NCBI RefSeq assembly: GCF_000148585.2
Contig: NZ_CP028414.1
Span: 239,501-303,500 of the forward strand
Length of the DNA stretch: 64,000 bases
DNA from: Streptococcus mitis NCTC 12261
GTDB taxonomy: Bacteria; Bacillota; Bacilli; Lactobacillales; Streptococcaceae
Reading direction: 5' to 3'
The notes beneath the pieces were generated by a model that worked only from the letters and a program-made list of their open reading frames with translations, was not told the DNA's origin and ran no database searches. The position numbers and the translations under genes were made by a program. Position 1 is the first letter of the stretch; the number at the start of each line of letters is the position of its first letter. This document shows, in pieces, positions 47,267 through 56,179 of the stretch.

Positions 47267-48763
47267 ATGAAAAAATATATTTTTATGCGTGTTTTGCGGT
47301 CCTTGGTTTCTATCTTCTTAGTAACAACCTTGACTTACACGATTATCTATACAATGGTTCCTCGAAAATTGATTTTCAAACAGGATACCAACTATAACAA
47401 GATTGCTACAACTGCTGATAAACGTGATAACTATGAGAATACCGTTTATGAGCGTATGGGCTATATCGAGTACTACGATACCAAAGAGTTGCAAGAAAAA
47501 GCTAGCCAGATGGATGCTTCTGTAACAGTTGAAGCCAATGATACCAACAAGGCTATCTATGAAAAATACATCAAACAAATCGGTCATGGTTGGACCCTGG
47601 GAGAATTTACTGAAAGTGGCCAATTCTACGCTACGCGTGAAATCCCGATTTTTGAACGTGTTTTTCACTTCTATGCTAACTTGATTGACATTGATCATAC
47701 AAATAAAATTCAAGACCCTGAAAATCCAGACTTGAAACGTTACCTTCGTTTTGAAAACGATCCAGCGATCGGATGGTCCTTGGTCGGTTCAGGAACAAAA
47801 CACAAATATCTCTTGTACTTCAACAGTCAGTTCCCGTTTGTGCATCAAAACTTTGTGAACATTAATTTAGGTGACTCTTATCCAACCTATGCTAATAGCC
47901 CTGTTTTACAGGTCATTACTCAAGGACAAGGGCAAACAAAAACATCTCAAGTTCAGTTCCCAACAGGTAAGAAAACTTCTTCTGTAAATATTTACTCAAG
48001 AACCTACAAATCGCCTAGTCAGGCTGATTCTCGTGAAGTAGCCAACTATGGGAAAGATGACCCATATACTGCAACTGAAAGCAACTACCAATATCCTTCT
48101 ATGATTGCTAGCTCTGCAGTCGTTGGATTGATTGGTTTGGTGATTTCTTATGCGATTGCCGTGCCACTTGGTTCAGCTATGGCTCGCTTCAAGAATACTT
48201 GGATTGATAGCTTCTCAACAGGGTTTTTGACCTTCTTGATGGCCCTTCCAACCATTGCCTTGGTTTACATTGTTCGTTTGATTGGATCATCAATTGGTCT
48301 TCCAGATTCATTCCCTATTTTGGGTGCTGGAGATTGGCGTTCGTATGTTTTACCAGCAGTGATTCTTGGTTTGTTGGGTGCTCCTGGTACAGCTATTTGG
48401 ATTCGTCGTTACATGATTGACTTGCAATCACAGGACTTTGTTCGTTTTGCTCGTGCCAAAGGTTTGTCTGAAAAAGAAATTTCAAACAAACACATCTTTA
48501 AAAATGCCATGGTTCCGCTGGTTTCAGGAATTCCTGGTGCCGTTATCGGGGTTATTGGTGGTGCAACCCTTACTGAAACAGTCTTCGCCTTCCCAGGTAT
48601 GGGTAAAATGTTGATTGACTCTGTAAAAGCATCTAATAACTCTATGGTCGTTGGTCTTGTCTTCATCTTTACATGTATTTCTATCTTCTCACTTCTTTTG
48701 GGAGATATTTGGATGACTATTATTGACCCACGTATTAAATTGACTGAGAAAGGAGGCAAATAA
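47267..48763 (+). CDS. amiC: Oligopeptide ABC transporter permease AmiC
   Basis: A 498-residue membrane protein. After the first membrane helix ([19 protein letters not shown]) there is a large extracytoplasmic insertion of about 220 residues, then five helices of the BPD_transp_1 domain. The EAA loop is seen as [19 protein letters not shown] with the downstream PG motif ([14 protein letters not shown]). The insertion is typical of streptococcal AmiC. The stop overlaps the amiD ATG region (ends 48763). Confidence 0.94.
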   Translation: MKKYIFMRVLRSLVSIFLVTTLTYTIIYTMVPRKLIFKQDTNYNKIATTADKRDNYENTVYERMGYIEYYDTKELQEKASQMDASVTVEANDTNKAIYEKYIKQIGHGWTLGEFTESGQFYATREIPIFERVFHFYANLIDIDHTNKIQDPENPDLKRYLRFENDPAIGWSLVGSGTKHKYLLYFNSQFPFVHQNFVNINLGDSYPTYANSPVLQVITQGQGQTKTSQVQFPTGKKTSSVNIYSRTYKSPSQADSREVANYGKDDPYTATESNYQYPSMIASSAVVGLIGLVISYAIAVPLGSAMARFKNTWIDSFSTGFLTFLMALPTIALVYIVRLIGSSIGLPDSFPILGAGDWRSYVLPAVILGLLGAPGTAIWIRRYMIDLQSQDFVRFARAKGLSEKEISNKHIFKNAMVPLVSGIPGAVIGVIGGATLTETVFAFPGMGKMLIDSVKASNNSMVVGLVFIFTCISIFSLLLGDIWMTIIDPRIKLTEKGGK

Positions 48764-49689
48764 TGTCTACAATCGATAAAGAAAAATTTCAGTTTGTAAA
48801 ACGTGACGATTTTGCCTCTGAAGCTATTGATGCGCCAGCTTATTCATACTGGGGTTCAGTGTTTAGACAATTTATGAAGAAGAAATCAACTGTAGTCATG
48901 TTGGGAATCTTGGTAGCTATCATTTTGATGAGTTTCATCTACCCAATGTTTTCTAAGTTTGATTTCAATGATGTCAGCAAGGTAAACGACTTTAGTGCTC
49001 GTTATATCAAGCCAAATGCTGAGCATTGGTTCGGTACAGACAGTAACGGTAAATCTCTTTTTGACGGTGTCTGGTTCGGAGCTCGTAACTCTATCCTCAT
49101 TTCTGTGATTGCGACAGTAATTAACTTGGTTATCGGTGTTTTTGTCGGTGGTATTTGGGGAATTTCAAAATCAGTTGACCGCGTGATGATGGAAGTTTAT
49201 AACGTCATCTCAAACATCCCATCTCTTTTGATTGTCATTGTCTTGACTTACTCAATCGGAGCTGGATTCTGGAATCTGATTTTTGCCATGAGTGTGACGA
49301 CATGGATTGGGATTGCCTTCATGATCCGTGTGCAAATCTTGCGTTATCGTGACTTGGAATACAACTTGGCGTCACGTACTCTGGGAACACCAACCTTGAA
49401 GATTGTTGCCAAAAATATCATGCCTCAATTGGTATCTGTTATTGTGACAACCATGACTCAAATGCTTCCAAGCTTTATCTCATACGAAGCCTTCTTGTCA
49501 TTCTTCGGTCTTGGATTACCAATTACCGTGCCAAGTTTGGGTCGTTTGATTTCGGATTATTCACAAAACGTAACAACCAATGCTTACTTGTTCTGGATTC
49601 CATTGACAACTCTTGTCTTGGTATCCTTATCCCTTTTCGTAGTTGGTCAAAACTTAGCGGATGCTAGTGATCCACGTACACATAGATAG
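48763..49689 (+). CDS. amiD: Oligopeptide ABC transporter permease AmiD
   Basis: A 308-residue permease. OppC_N-type start ([25 protein letters not shown]), then [23 protein letters not shown], and the EAA loop [22 protein letters not shown]. It pairs with AmiC. ATG shares a base with the amiC stop codon region, indicating coupling. Confidence 0.94.
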   Translation: MSTIDKEKFQFVKRDDFASEAIDAPAYSYWGSVFRQFMKKKSTVVMLGILVAIILMSFIYPMFSKFDFNDVSKVNDFSARYIKPNAEHWFGTDSNGKSLFDGVWFGARNSILISVIATVINLVIGVFVGGIWGISKSVDRVMMEVYNVISNIPSLLIVIVLTYSIGAGFWNLIFAMSVTTWIGIAFMIRVQILRYRDLEYNLASRTLGTPTLKIVAKNIMPQLVSVIVTTMTQMLPSFISYEAFLSFFGLGLPITVPSLGRLISDYSQNVTTNAYLFWIPLTTLVLVSLSLFVVGQNLADASDPRTHR

Positions 49690-49697
49690 GAGTAGAA

Positions 49698-50765
49698 ATG
49701 ACAAAAGAAAAAAATGTAATTTTGACTGCTCGCGATATTGTCGTGGAATTTGACGTTCGTGACAAAGTATTGACAGCCATTCGCGGCGTTTCCCTTGAAC
49801 TAGTTGAAGGAGAAGTATTAGCCTTGGTAGGTGAGTCAGGATCAGGGAAATCTGTTTTGACAAAGACATTCACAGGTATGCTTGAAGAAAACGGTCGCAT
49901 TGCCCAAGGTAGTATTGACTACCGTGGTCAAGATTTGACAGCTTTATCTTCTCACAAGGATTGGGAACAAATTCGTGGCGCTAAGATTGCGACTATCTTC
50001 CAAGATCCAATGACTAGTTTGGACCCAATTAAAACAATTGGTAGTCAGATTACAGAAGTTATTGTAAAACACCAAGGAAAAACAGCTAAAGAAGCGAAAG
50101 AATTGGCCATTGACTACATGAATAAGGTTGGGATTCCAGATGCAGATAGACGTTTTGATGAATACCCATTCCAATATTCTGGAGGAATGCGTCAACGTAT
50201 CGTTATTGCGATTGCTCTTGCCTGCCGACCTGATGTCTTGATTTGTGATGAGCCAACGACTGCCTTGGATGTGACCATCCAAGCTCAGATTATTGATTTG
50301 TTGAAATCTTTACAAAACGAGTACCATTTCACAACAATCTTTATCACCCACGACCTTGGTGTGGTGGCAAGTATTGCAGATAAGGTAGCGGTTATGTATG
50401 CAGGAGAAATCGTTGAGTATGGAACTGTTGAGGAAGTCTTCTATGACCCTCGCCATCCATATACATGGAGTCTCTTGTCTAGCTTGCCTCAGCTTGCTGA
50501 TGATAAAGGGGATCTTTACTCAATCCCAGGAACACCTCCGTCACTTTATACTGACCTGAAAGGTGATGCCTTTGCCTTGCGTTCTGACTATGCAATGCAG
50601 ATTGACTTCGAACAAAAAGCTCCTCAATTCTCAGTATCAGAGACACATTGGGCTAAAACTTGGCTACTTCATGAGGATGCTCCAAAAGTAGAAAAACCAG
50701 CTGTGATTGCAAATCTCCATGATAAGATTCGTGAAAAAATGGGATTTGCCCATCTGGCTGACTAG
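49698..50765 (+). CDS. amiE: Oligopeptide ABC transporter ATPase AmiE
   Basis: A 355-residue ATPase of the OppD type. Walker [10 protein letters not shown] (about 45-53), signature YSGGMRQR (about 161-168), Walker [13 protein letters not shown], and the His switch FITHDLG. The C-terminal oligo_HPY region ([13 protein letters not shown]) is present, without an obvious Fe-S cysteine cluster. SD TAGGAG before ATG. Confidence 0.95.
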   Translation: MTKEKNVILTARDIVVEFDVRDKVLTAIRGVSLELVEGEVLALVGESGSGKSVLTKTFTGMLEENGRIAQGSIDYRGQDLTALSSHKDWEQIRGAKIATIFQDPMTSLDPIKTIGSQITEVIVKHQGKTAKEAKELAIDYMNKVGIPDADRRFDEYPFQYSGGMRQRIVIAIALACRPDVLICDEPTTALDVTIQAQIIDLLKSLQNEYHFTTIFITHDLGVVASIADKVAVMYAGEIVEYGTVEEVFYDPRHPYTWSLLSSLPQLADDKGDLYSIPGTPPSLYTDLKGDAFALRSDYAMQIDFEQKAPQFSVSETHWAKTWLLHEDAPKVEKPAVIANLHDKIREKMGFAHLAD

Positions 50766-50775
50766 GAGGAAGGAA

Positions 50776-51702
50776 ATGTCTGAAAAATTAGTAGAAATCA
50801 AAGATTTAGAAATTTCCTTCGGTGAAGGAAGTAAGAAGTTTGTCGCAGTTAAAAATGCTAACTTCTTTATCAACAAGGGAGAAACTTTCTCGCTTGTAGG
50901 TGAGTCAGGTAGTGGGAAAACAACTATTGGTCGTGCCATCATCGGTCTTAATGATACAAGTAATGGGGATATCATTTTTGATGGTCAAAAGATTAATGGT
51001 AAGAAATCGCGTGAACAAGCTGCAGAATTGATTCGTCGTATCCAGATGATTTTTCAAGATCCTGCCGCAAGTTTGAATGAACGTGCGACTGTTGATTATA
51101 TTATTTCTGAAGGTCTTTACAATCATCATCTGTTCAAGGATGAAGAAGAACGTAAAGAGAAAGTTAAAAATATTATCCGTGAAGTGGGGCTTCTTGCTGA
51201 GCACTTGACTCGTTACCCTCATGAATTCTCAGGTGGTCAACGTCAACGTATCGGTATTGCCCGTGCCTTGGTCATGCAACCAGACTTTGTTATTGCGGAT
51301 GAGCCCATTTCAGCCTTGGACGTTTCTGTGCGTGCTCAAGTCTTGAACTTGCTCAAAAAATTCCAAAAAGAACTTGGTTTGACCTATCTCTTCATCGCCC
51401 ATGACTTGTCTGTCGTTCGCTTTATTTCAGATCGTATCGCAGTTATTTACAAGGGTGTTATTGTAGAGGTTGCAGAAACAGAAGAATTGTTTAACAATCC
51501 AATTCACCCATATACTCAAGCCTTGCTTTCAGCGGTACCAATCCCAGATCCAATCTTGGAACGTAAGAAGGTCTTGAAAGTTTACGACCCAAGTCAACAC
51601 GACTATGAGACTGATAAGCCATCTATGGTAGAAATCCGTCCAGGTCACTATGTTTGGGCTAACCAAGCCGAATTGGCGCGTTACCAACAAGGGTTAAATT
51701 AA
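50776..51702 (+). CDS. amiF: Oligopeptide ABC transporter ATPase AmiF
   Basis: A 308-residue OppF-type ATPase. Walker [10 protein letters not shown] (about 42-50), signature [15 protein letters not shown], Walker [12 protein letters not shown], switch IAHDLSVV, and [16 protein letters not shown] at the C-terminus. ATG 50776 with AGGAGGAAGG is chosen over the longer frame that runs into amiE. It ends the operon with a strong terminator. Confidence 0.95.
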   Translation: MSEKLVEIKDLEISFGEGSKKFVAVKNANFFINKGETFSLVGESGSGKTTIGRAIIGLNDTSNGDIIFDGQKINGKKSREQAAELIRRIQMIFQDPAASLNERATVDYIISEGLYNHHLFKDEEERKEKVKNIIREVGLLAEHLTRYPHEFSGGQRQRIGIARALVMQPDFVIADEPISALDVSVRAQVLNLLKKFQKELGLTYLFIAHDLSVVRFISDRIAVIYKGVIVEVAETEELFNNPIHPYTQALLSAVPIPDPILERKKVLKVYDPSQHDYETDKPSMVEIRPGHYVWANQAELARYQQGLN

Positions 51703-51706
51703 TAAT

Positions 51707-51749
51707 GGTTTTATAATTTCCATGTCAACTTTTATGGAAATTATAAACC
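51707..51749 (+). terminator. Terminator of the ami operon
   Basis: GGTTTTATAATTTCCAT opposite ATGGAAATTATAAACC, loop of ten, then six T. Confidence 0.9.
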
Positions 51750-51936
51750 TTTTTTGTTGGACTGATTTGAAAAAACTTTGAAAGAATTTTCGAAAGAAAT
51801 AGAATTCTTAGAAAATCATTGAATTATAGTGAGATGAAATAAAATCTGAACAACTCGATTAGGAAAGTCAAATTAATTTCTAGAAAAGGTTTAGAAGTCG
51901 CGGCGTATTACTCTAGCTTCAATCTACTATAGTCTA

Positions 51937-52048
51937 ATACTCTTCGAAAATCTCTTCAAACCACGTCAGCTCTATCTGCCACCTCAAAACAGTGTTTTGA
52001 GCAACCTGCGGCTAGCTTCCTAGTTTGCTTTTTGATTTTCATTGAGTC
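51937..52048 (-). repeat. BOX element 6 (A-C, no B)
   Basis: Minus strand boxA with TCAATGAAAATC, CAAAACACTGTTTTGAGG palindrome, short boxC ending GATTTTCGAAGAGTAT. The preceding 51750-51936 shows no gene; it contains a 17-base string repeated at 55709. Confidence 0.88.
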
Positions 52049-52063
52049 TAATATCTACAATGT

Positions 52064-52105
52064 AAAAAACTCTAGCTATCAGTTCATTGATAGTTAGAGT
52101 TTTTT
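52064..52105 (-). terminator. Terminator of the LysR-family gene
   Basis: AAAAAACTCTA-g-CTATCA opposite TGATAG-t-TAGAGTTTTTT; starts at the base after the stop of the minus-strand gene. Confidence 0.85.
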
Positions 52106-52984
52106 CTATTCATATGATTTAAGGAGTTTAAATAAAGCTTCTATTTCTGATGACGGTGTAGCTGATTTAAGGTAAGCGTAATAAACTGTAAAAGTTATCT
52201 TATCCTTCGGTATAAGAGGAATTTTTATTAAATCGTCATCTTCATCAGAAAGTGCGATATCAGCCAGTAAACTAAGGCCAATTCCTTTCTTTAAAAGTTC
52301 TTTAAGAATGACAATGTCATCAGTCTTAAAGAATATTTCTGCCTTGTTTTGATGCTTTTGATTAAGCGTTTCAAAAGCTTTCAGGTGAACAAAGTGTTCG
52401 TCTAAGAGTATAAAGGATTGATCTACTAATTCTTCAAAAGCGAGGGAAGGAGCAGTGGCAAAAGGATGGTTCTTAGATAAAACGACATACAGTTCTTTAT
52501 GAAATAGCTCGTGTGTCTCTATTGAAGGATAATTGAGAGGTTCAATCAAACCGAGTAGGCTTACATTAAGGTCTCCCTTAAGGAGAAGGTTTAATAACTC
52601 TACGGAACCACCGCGGATAGGACGTATCTTTTTTAAAAAATCGAATTTATCTTTTTCGTTTAAGGCAGCAAAGAGATACTGAATGATAATAGGAGGGAAT
52701 CCTACAGTAGAGTATTGTGCCAAGGAGCGATTAATTTCTTTGCGAGTAGAAATGAACTCAGGTAAAATCAGTTCTGTATGCTTTAGAAGGATTTGTCCTT
52801 GAGGAGTTAGCTTGAAGGAACGATGCGAGGGGTCATGGTGAATCAATTTGCAGTTAAAGTATTCCTCTAAGCGCTTGATAGCATAAGAAATAGATGGTTG
52901 GCTGACTTTATGTTGTTTTGCTACTTCCGTATAGGATTGAAGCTGGCAGAGGTCATAAAAATATTGTAGATCTTTTAAATTCAT
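52106..52984 (-). CDS. LysR-family regulator, MleR-like
   Basis: A 292-residue LysR-type transcriptional regulator. The winged helix-turn-helix is at 1-65 (LQYFYDLCQLQSYTEVAKQHKVSQPSISYAIKRLEE), followed by the two-lobe effector domain. Its closeness to a malolactic enzyme gene suggests MleR, the L-malate-sensing activator known from Lactococcus and S. mutans; this is inference from context. It lies downstream of an Xre gene on the same strand, 127 bases apart, so the two may be cotranscribed. Confidence 0.8.
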   Translation of the reverse strand: MNLKDLQYFYDLCQLQSYTEVAKQHKVSQPSISYAIKRLEEYFNCKLIHHDPSHRSFKLTPQGQILLKHTELILPEFISTRKEINRSLAQYSTVGFPPIIIQYLFAALNEKDKFDFLKKIRPIRGGSVELLNLLLKGDLNVSLLGLIEPLNYPSIETHELFHKELYVVLSKNHPFATAPSLAFEELVDQSFILLDEHFVHLKAFETLNQKHQNKAEIFFKTDDIVILKELLKKGIGLSLLADIALSDEDDDLIKIPLIPKDKITFTVYYAYLKSATPSSEIEALFKLLKSYE

Positions 52985-53111
52985 ATGGGTTCACTTTCAT
53001 TAGTTGGAGAAGGAAAATAAGTGGAAAACAGCAGATAAATAATTTTTATCCGTATCCTACAATTTGACTATACGAGTATTCACCAGTTAAAATGTAAGTG
53101 AGTCAGGGATC

Positions 53112-53462
53112 TCAAAGATTATCTAAGATACTCTCAAAAATGACCAACATTTTTTCTCGTTTATCAATAGGGAGCTGTTTAATCTTCATGTTGATTCTTT
53201 TGAGTGAAAGATTGTCACTCTTATCAGAGGTTGATTCAAGGCTATCAAAATTGAAAAATTCCTCTGGGGTTATTTCTAGGGCGTCAATCACTTTTTCAAG
53301 ACTGTGAATGGTCAGATTCACATTTTGGTTTTCAAGTTGATTGATATACTTAAGCCCGAGGCCTGCTTGTTCTGAAAGTTCTTCCTGGCTCATTTTATTC
53401 TGTGTTCGAAAATATTTCACTTTTTGGGAAATATATTGTTGTAAATAGTTTTTAGTTGTCAT
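53112..53462 (-). CDS. Xre-family helix-turn-helix regulator
   Basis: A 116-residue protein with an HTH_3 domain at about 12-70 (QKVKYFRTQNKMSQEELSEQAGLGLKYINQLENQNVNLTIHSLEKVIDAL) and a charged C-terminal part of about 45 residues. ATG 53462 begins the conserved part; no Shine-Dalgarno is seen before it, and a TATTCT lies six bases upstream, so it might be leaderless. It is divergent from the malolactic enzyme gene and sits between it and the LysR gene. Target unknown. Confidence 0.75.
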   Translation of the reverse strand: MTTKNYLQQYISQKVKYFRTQNKMSQEELSEQAGLGLKYINQLENQNVNLTIHSLEKVIDALEITPEEFFNFDSLESTSDKSDNLSLKRINMKIKQLPIDKREKMLVIFESILDNL

Positions 53463-53652
53463 ATAAATAGAATACAAGTTTTATATGACAAAAAAACACC
53501 TTAAAAAATACAAAGTATTACATAACATACCTATATGATATTTATTTTAATTAGGATTGTCAATTTGTATGATTGGTTTATTTTACTCGAAACTTTTAGT
53601 AAAGAGAGATCATCGAGAGTTTGATGAGTTCAGAAATTTATAACATATGCGT

Positions 53653-53697
53653 ATACAATTGTATTATTTAAACAACAACGTTTTACGAACAATTCGT
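53653..53697. promoter_or_regulatory. Candidate operators upstream of mleS
   Basis: Two dyads: ATACAATTGTAT (53653-53664, perfect) and ACGAACAATTCGT (53685-53697, 5-base arms). The second covers the place of the -35 box, as would fit an activator or repressor site. Confidence 0.45.
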
Positions 53698-53706
53698 TTC
53701 ATGTGG

Positions 53707-53712
53707 TATAAT
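53707..53712 (+). promoter_or_regulatory. -10 box of mleS
   Basis: TGGTATAAT (extended -10), with no recognisable -35 at 17 bases (TACGAA). This suggests activator dependence. Confidence 0.6.
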
Positions 53713-53735
53713 ATAAGTAAAAAGGAGGTTGCACT

Positions 53736-55361
53736 ATGACTTCACATGATATTTTAAACAATCCTTTACTCAATAAAGGTACTGCCTTTACCTTAGAGGA
53801 GCGAAAGGAACTAGGCCTTATTGGTTTATTGCCACCGTATGTTCAAACGATTGAAGAACAAGCGGCGCAAACTTATGCACAAATGCAAACAAAAGCCAAT
53901 GATTTGGAAAAACGTCTTTTTCTAATGGAAATTTTTAATACCAACAGGACTCTTTTCTATTACCTTTTTTCTCAACATTTGGAAGAATTCAATCCAATTG
54001 TATATGATCCAACTATTGCAGATACGATTGAAGGCTATAGTGATCTTTTTGTAGATCCCCAATATGCGGGATATCTTGATATTAATCATCCTGAAAATAT
54101 TGAAGCTACTTTGAAAAACGCTGCCGGGGGTCGCGAGATTCGTCTCATTGTTGTAACAGATGCAGAAGGAATCCTTGGAATTGGCGACTGGGGAACAAAT
54201 GGTGTCGATATTTCTGTTGGGAAATTGATGGTCTATACGGGTGCTGCTGGAATCGATCCTTCGATGGTCCTTCCTTTAGTCATTGATGCAGGGACTAACC
54301 GTGAAGAACTTCGTAACAATCCTAATTACTTAGGAAATCGTCACGAACGGGTCTGCGGAGATCGTTACTACGACTTCATTGACCAATTTGTTCAAACAGC
54401 AGAACGTCTCTTTCCTAAACTCTACCTTCACTGGGAAGACTTCGGCCGCTTGAATGCAGCCAATATTCTTGAAAAATACCGGAAACAAATTCCGACCTTT
54501 AATGATGATATTCAAGGTACAGGAATCGTTACCTTGGGTGGTATCTTTGGTTCGCTGGATATTAGTGGTGAAAAATTAATAGATCAAGTTTATCTTTGCT
54601 ATGGTGGTGGTACTGCGGGTGCAGGAATTGCCTCTCGTGTTCTTCGTGAAATGGTAAGTGAAGGTCTTTCTGAAGAAGAAGCCTATAAACGGTTCTTTAT
54701 GGTTGATAAACAAGGTCTTCTCTTTGATGACATGGATGACTTGACACCAGAGCAAAAACCATTTGCTAAGAAACGTGCTGACTTTAGTAACGCAGATAAG
54801 TTGACTGACCTGCTTGAAGTAGTGAAGACTGTGAAGCCAACCATTCTTGTAGGAACTTCAACTCAGCCTAATACCTTCACTAAAGAAATAGTAGAAGCTA
54901 TGTGTGAAAACACAGAACATCCAATGATCTTCCCTTTGTCAAACCCAACTAAATTGGCAGAAGCTAGTGCCAAAGATTTGATTGAATGGTCAGATGGTAA
55001 AGCTTTTGTCGCAACAGGAATTCCTGCTGATACGGTTTCTTATAAAGGTGTAGACTATGTGATTGGTCAAGCAAATAATGCCCTGATTTACCCAGGTCTT
55101 GGTCTAGGTATGCTGGCTTCTGAAGCAAGTCTTTTGACTGATGAAATGATTGGAGCAGCGGCGCATTCATTGAGTGGTATTGTCAATCCAGGCCAACCAG
55201 GAGCTCCTGTCTTGCCACCATTCAAGTATGTAGCAGATGTTTCTATTAAAGTAGCAGAAGCAGTCGCTAAAAAAGCACAAGAGCAAGGTCTTGCACGCGC
55301 TAAGGAAACAGATATGGCCAAAGCAGTTCGTGATTTGAAGTGGTATCCAGAGTATAAATAA
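53736..55361 (+). CDS. mleS: Malolactic enzyme
   Basis: A 541-residue NAD-dependent enzyme converting L-malate to L-lactate and CO2. It is of the malic enzyme family: [37 protein letters not shown], the metal site [32 protein letters not shown], and the NAD fold [11 protein letters not shown]. The length and N-terminus ([29 protein letters not shown]) match the MleS group rather than shorter malic enzymes. The reaction consumes a proton and so helps acid tolerance. SD AAAGGAGG before ATG. No malate permease follows within the window. Confidence 0.9.
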   Translation: MTSHDILNNPLLNKGTAFTLEERKELGLIGLLPPYVQTIEEQAAQTYAQMQTKANDLEKRLFLMEIFNTNRTLFYYLFSQHLEEFNPIVYDPTIADTIEGYSDLFVDPQYAGYLDINHPENIEATLKNAAGGREIRLIVVTDAEGILGIGDWGTNGVDISVGKLMVYTGAAGIDPSMVLPLVIDAGTNREELRNNPNYLGNRHERVCGDRYYDFIDQFVQTAERLFPKLYLHWEDFGRLNAANILEKYRKQIPTFNDDIQGTGIVTLGGIFGSLDISGEKLIDQVYLCYGGGTAGAGIASRVLREMVSEGLSEEEAYKRFFMVDKQGLLFDDMDDLTPEQKPFAKKRADFSNADKLTDLLEVVKTVKPTILVGTSTQPNTFTKEIVEAMCENTEHPMIFPLSNPTKLAEASAKDLIEWSDGKAFVATGIPADTVSYKGVDYVIGQANNALIYPGLGLGMLASEASLLTDEMIGAAAHSLSGIVNPGQPGAPVLPPFKYVADVSIKVAEAVAKKAQEQGLARAKETDMAKAVRDLKWYPEYK

Positions 55362-55456
55362 TTCATTTCTGTTGCCTATCCTCGGGATACTTGGCTTATT
55401 TTGGATATGTTAGCAATCTACAGAGTTGATAACCGAAAAGTAAAGAGATTGTCGTA

Positions 55457-55485
55457 TTGACTATTGGTTTTAAACAGTATAAAAT
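55457..55485 (+). promoter_or_regulatory. Orphan promoter-like sequence
   Basis: TTGACT (55457-55462), 17-base spacer, TAAAAT (55480-55485). No gene follows; a GTCG/CGAC dyad and then an IS remnant lie downstream. It may be a relic promoter. Confidence 0.4.
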
Positions 55486-55524
55486 AACTGTCGATTTTTT
55501 GTCCGACTGCAAGAGTTAGTTTAA

Positions 55525-55689
55525 TACTATACTAAAATCAAAACGCATTATATAATAGTGATATGAAATCAACCAAAAAAGAAATACAAGCCATCAAAAC
55601 ACTTTTAAAAAACTCTAGTACAACTAAATACCATAAAAGTCTTCAAATCGTTCTATTTTGTCTAATGGGCAAATCTTTGAAATTATCCT
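55525..55689 (+). mobile_element. IS630-family remnant (left end and transposase start)
   Basis: TACTATACTAAAATC (from 55525) has the look of a terminal repeat. ATG 55563 opens a 42-codon frame, MKSTKKEIQAIKTLLKNSS then KYHKSLQIVLFCLMGKSLK, which resembles the N-terminal helix-turn-helix of IS630-type transposases of pneumococci, and stops at once. The rest is deleted. Assignment is from memory. Confidence 0.5.
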
Positions 55690-55750
55690 AAAAGAATTGA
55701 AAGAATTATGAAAGAATTTTCGAAAAATTTTAAAAAATTCTGAAATATTC

Positions 55751-55779
55751 TTGACAGGTGATGAAAAAGGTGGTAAGAT
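55751..55779 (+). promoter_or_regulatory. Sigma-A promoter of the aromatic leader / ABC transporter
   Basis: Consensus TTGACA (55751-55756), 17-base spacer, TAAGAT (55774-55779); start near 55786. Confidence 0.75.
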
Positions 55780-55811
55780 AGGAAACATCAAAAAAGAAAG
55801 CAGAAAAAGAA

Positions 55812-55871
55812 ATGAACAAGAAACAAGCTGTAACGATGAATCAAAACTTTTACTTTAGCTACTTTAGATAG
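55812..55871 (+). CDS. Putative Phe/Tyr-rich leader peptide
   Basis: Nineteen codons from ATG 55812 to TAG 55869-55871. Residues 13-19 read FYFSYFR, so five of seven are Phe or Tyr (codons TTT TAC TTT AGC TAC TTT). The ATG is about 26 bases into the predicted transcript, with a weak purine-rich GAAAGCAGAAAAAGAA before it. A ribosome stalled in the cluster would cover the left arm of the next hairpin. The arrangement is that of an attenuator leader peptide. No Trp codon is present. Confidence 0.6.
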   Translation: MNKKQAVTMNQNFYFSYFR

Positions 55872-55872
55872 T

Positions 55873-56043
55873 GTTTGTAGACATGTCACCATGGATGCAA
55901 ACAGTTCAAGCAATTTGTTTGTATCTATGTGGCTAAGATTTTTGATTGTGGTCCATATAGATGAATATCTAAATGGACTAGCAAAGTTATAACTTGTTAG
56001 ATTATTTCAAGCATCCGTTTAGGTATTATCTAGGCGGTTTTTT
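55873..56043 (+). promoter_or_regulatory. Putative attenuator: alternative hairpins and terminator
   Basis: Hairpin 1 pairs 55873-55885 with 55890-55902 (11 of 13 bases, four-base loop). Hairpin 2 pairs GTCCATATAGAT (55951-55962) with ATCTAAATGGAC (55967-55978), 11 of 12. The terminator pairs CCGTTTAG (56015-56022) with CTAGGCGG (56030-56037) and ends in six T. GGATGC (55893-55898, right arm of hairpin 1) is the exact complement of GCATCC (56011-56016), which covers the first two bases of the terminator stem; so freeing hairpin 1's right arm could prevent termination. Confidence 0.55.
56015..56043 (+). terminator. Intrinsic terminator of the attenuator
   Basis: Eight-base stem with two G-U pairs, seven-base loop, then TTTTTTG. 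It lies before the transporter genes, 136 bases upstream of the first ATG. Confidence 0.75.
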
Positions 56044-56048
56044 GTTTT

Positions 56049-56153
56049 ATACTCTTCGAAAATCAAATTCAAACCACGTCAACGTCGCCTTGCCGTACTC
56101 AAGTACAGCCTGCGGCTAGTTTCCTAGTTTGCTCTTTGATTTTCATTGAGTAT
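56049..56153 (-). repeat. BOX element 7 (degenerate A-C)
   Basis: Minus strand ATACTCAATGAAAATCAAAG with the GCTAGTTTCC-type boxA core, but the CAAAACACTGTTTTG palindrome is lost, and boxC has GAATTTGATTTTCGAAGAGTAT in place of the usual GAAGAGATTTTCG. It is inserted between the attenuator and the transporter. Confidence 0.8.
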
Positions 56154-56179
56154 TATCTTTTCTGAGAAGGAGTTTCATT

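Noticed and set aside
55375..55395. Terminator of mleS at TATCC-TCG-GGATA
   Set aside because: The stem has five base pairs, a three-base loop and no T run.
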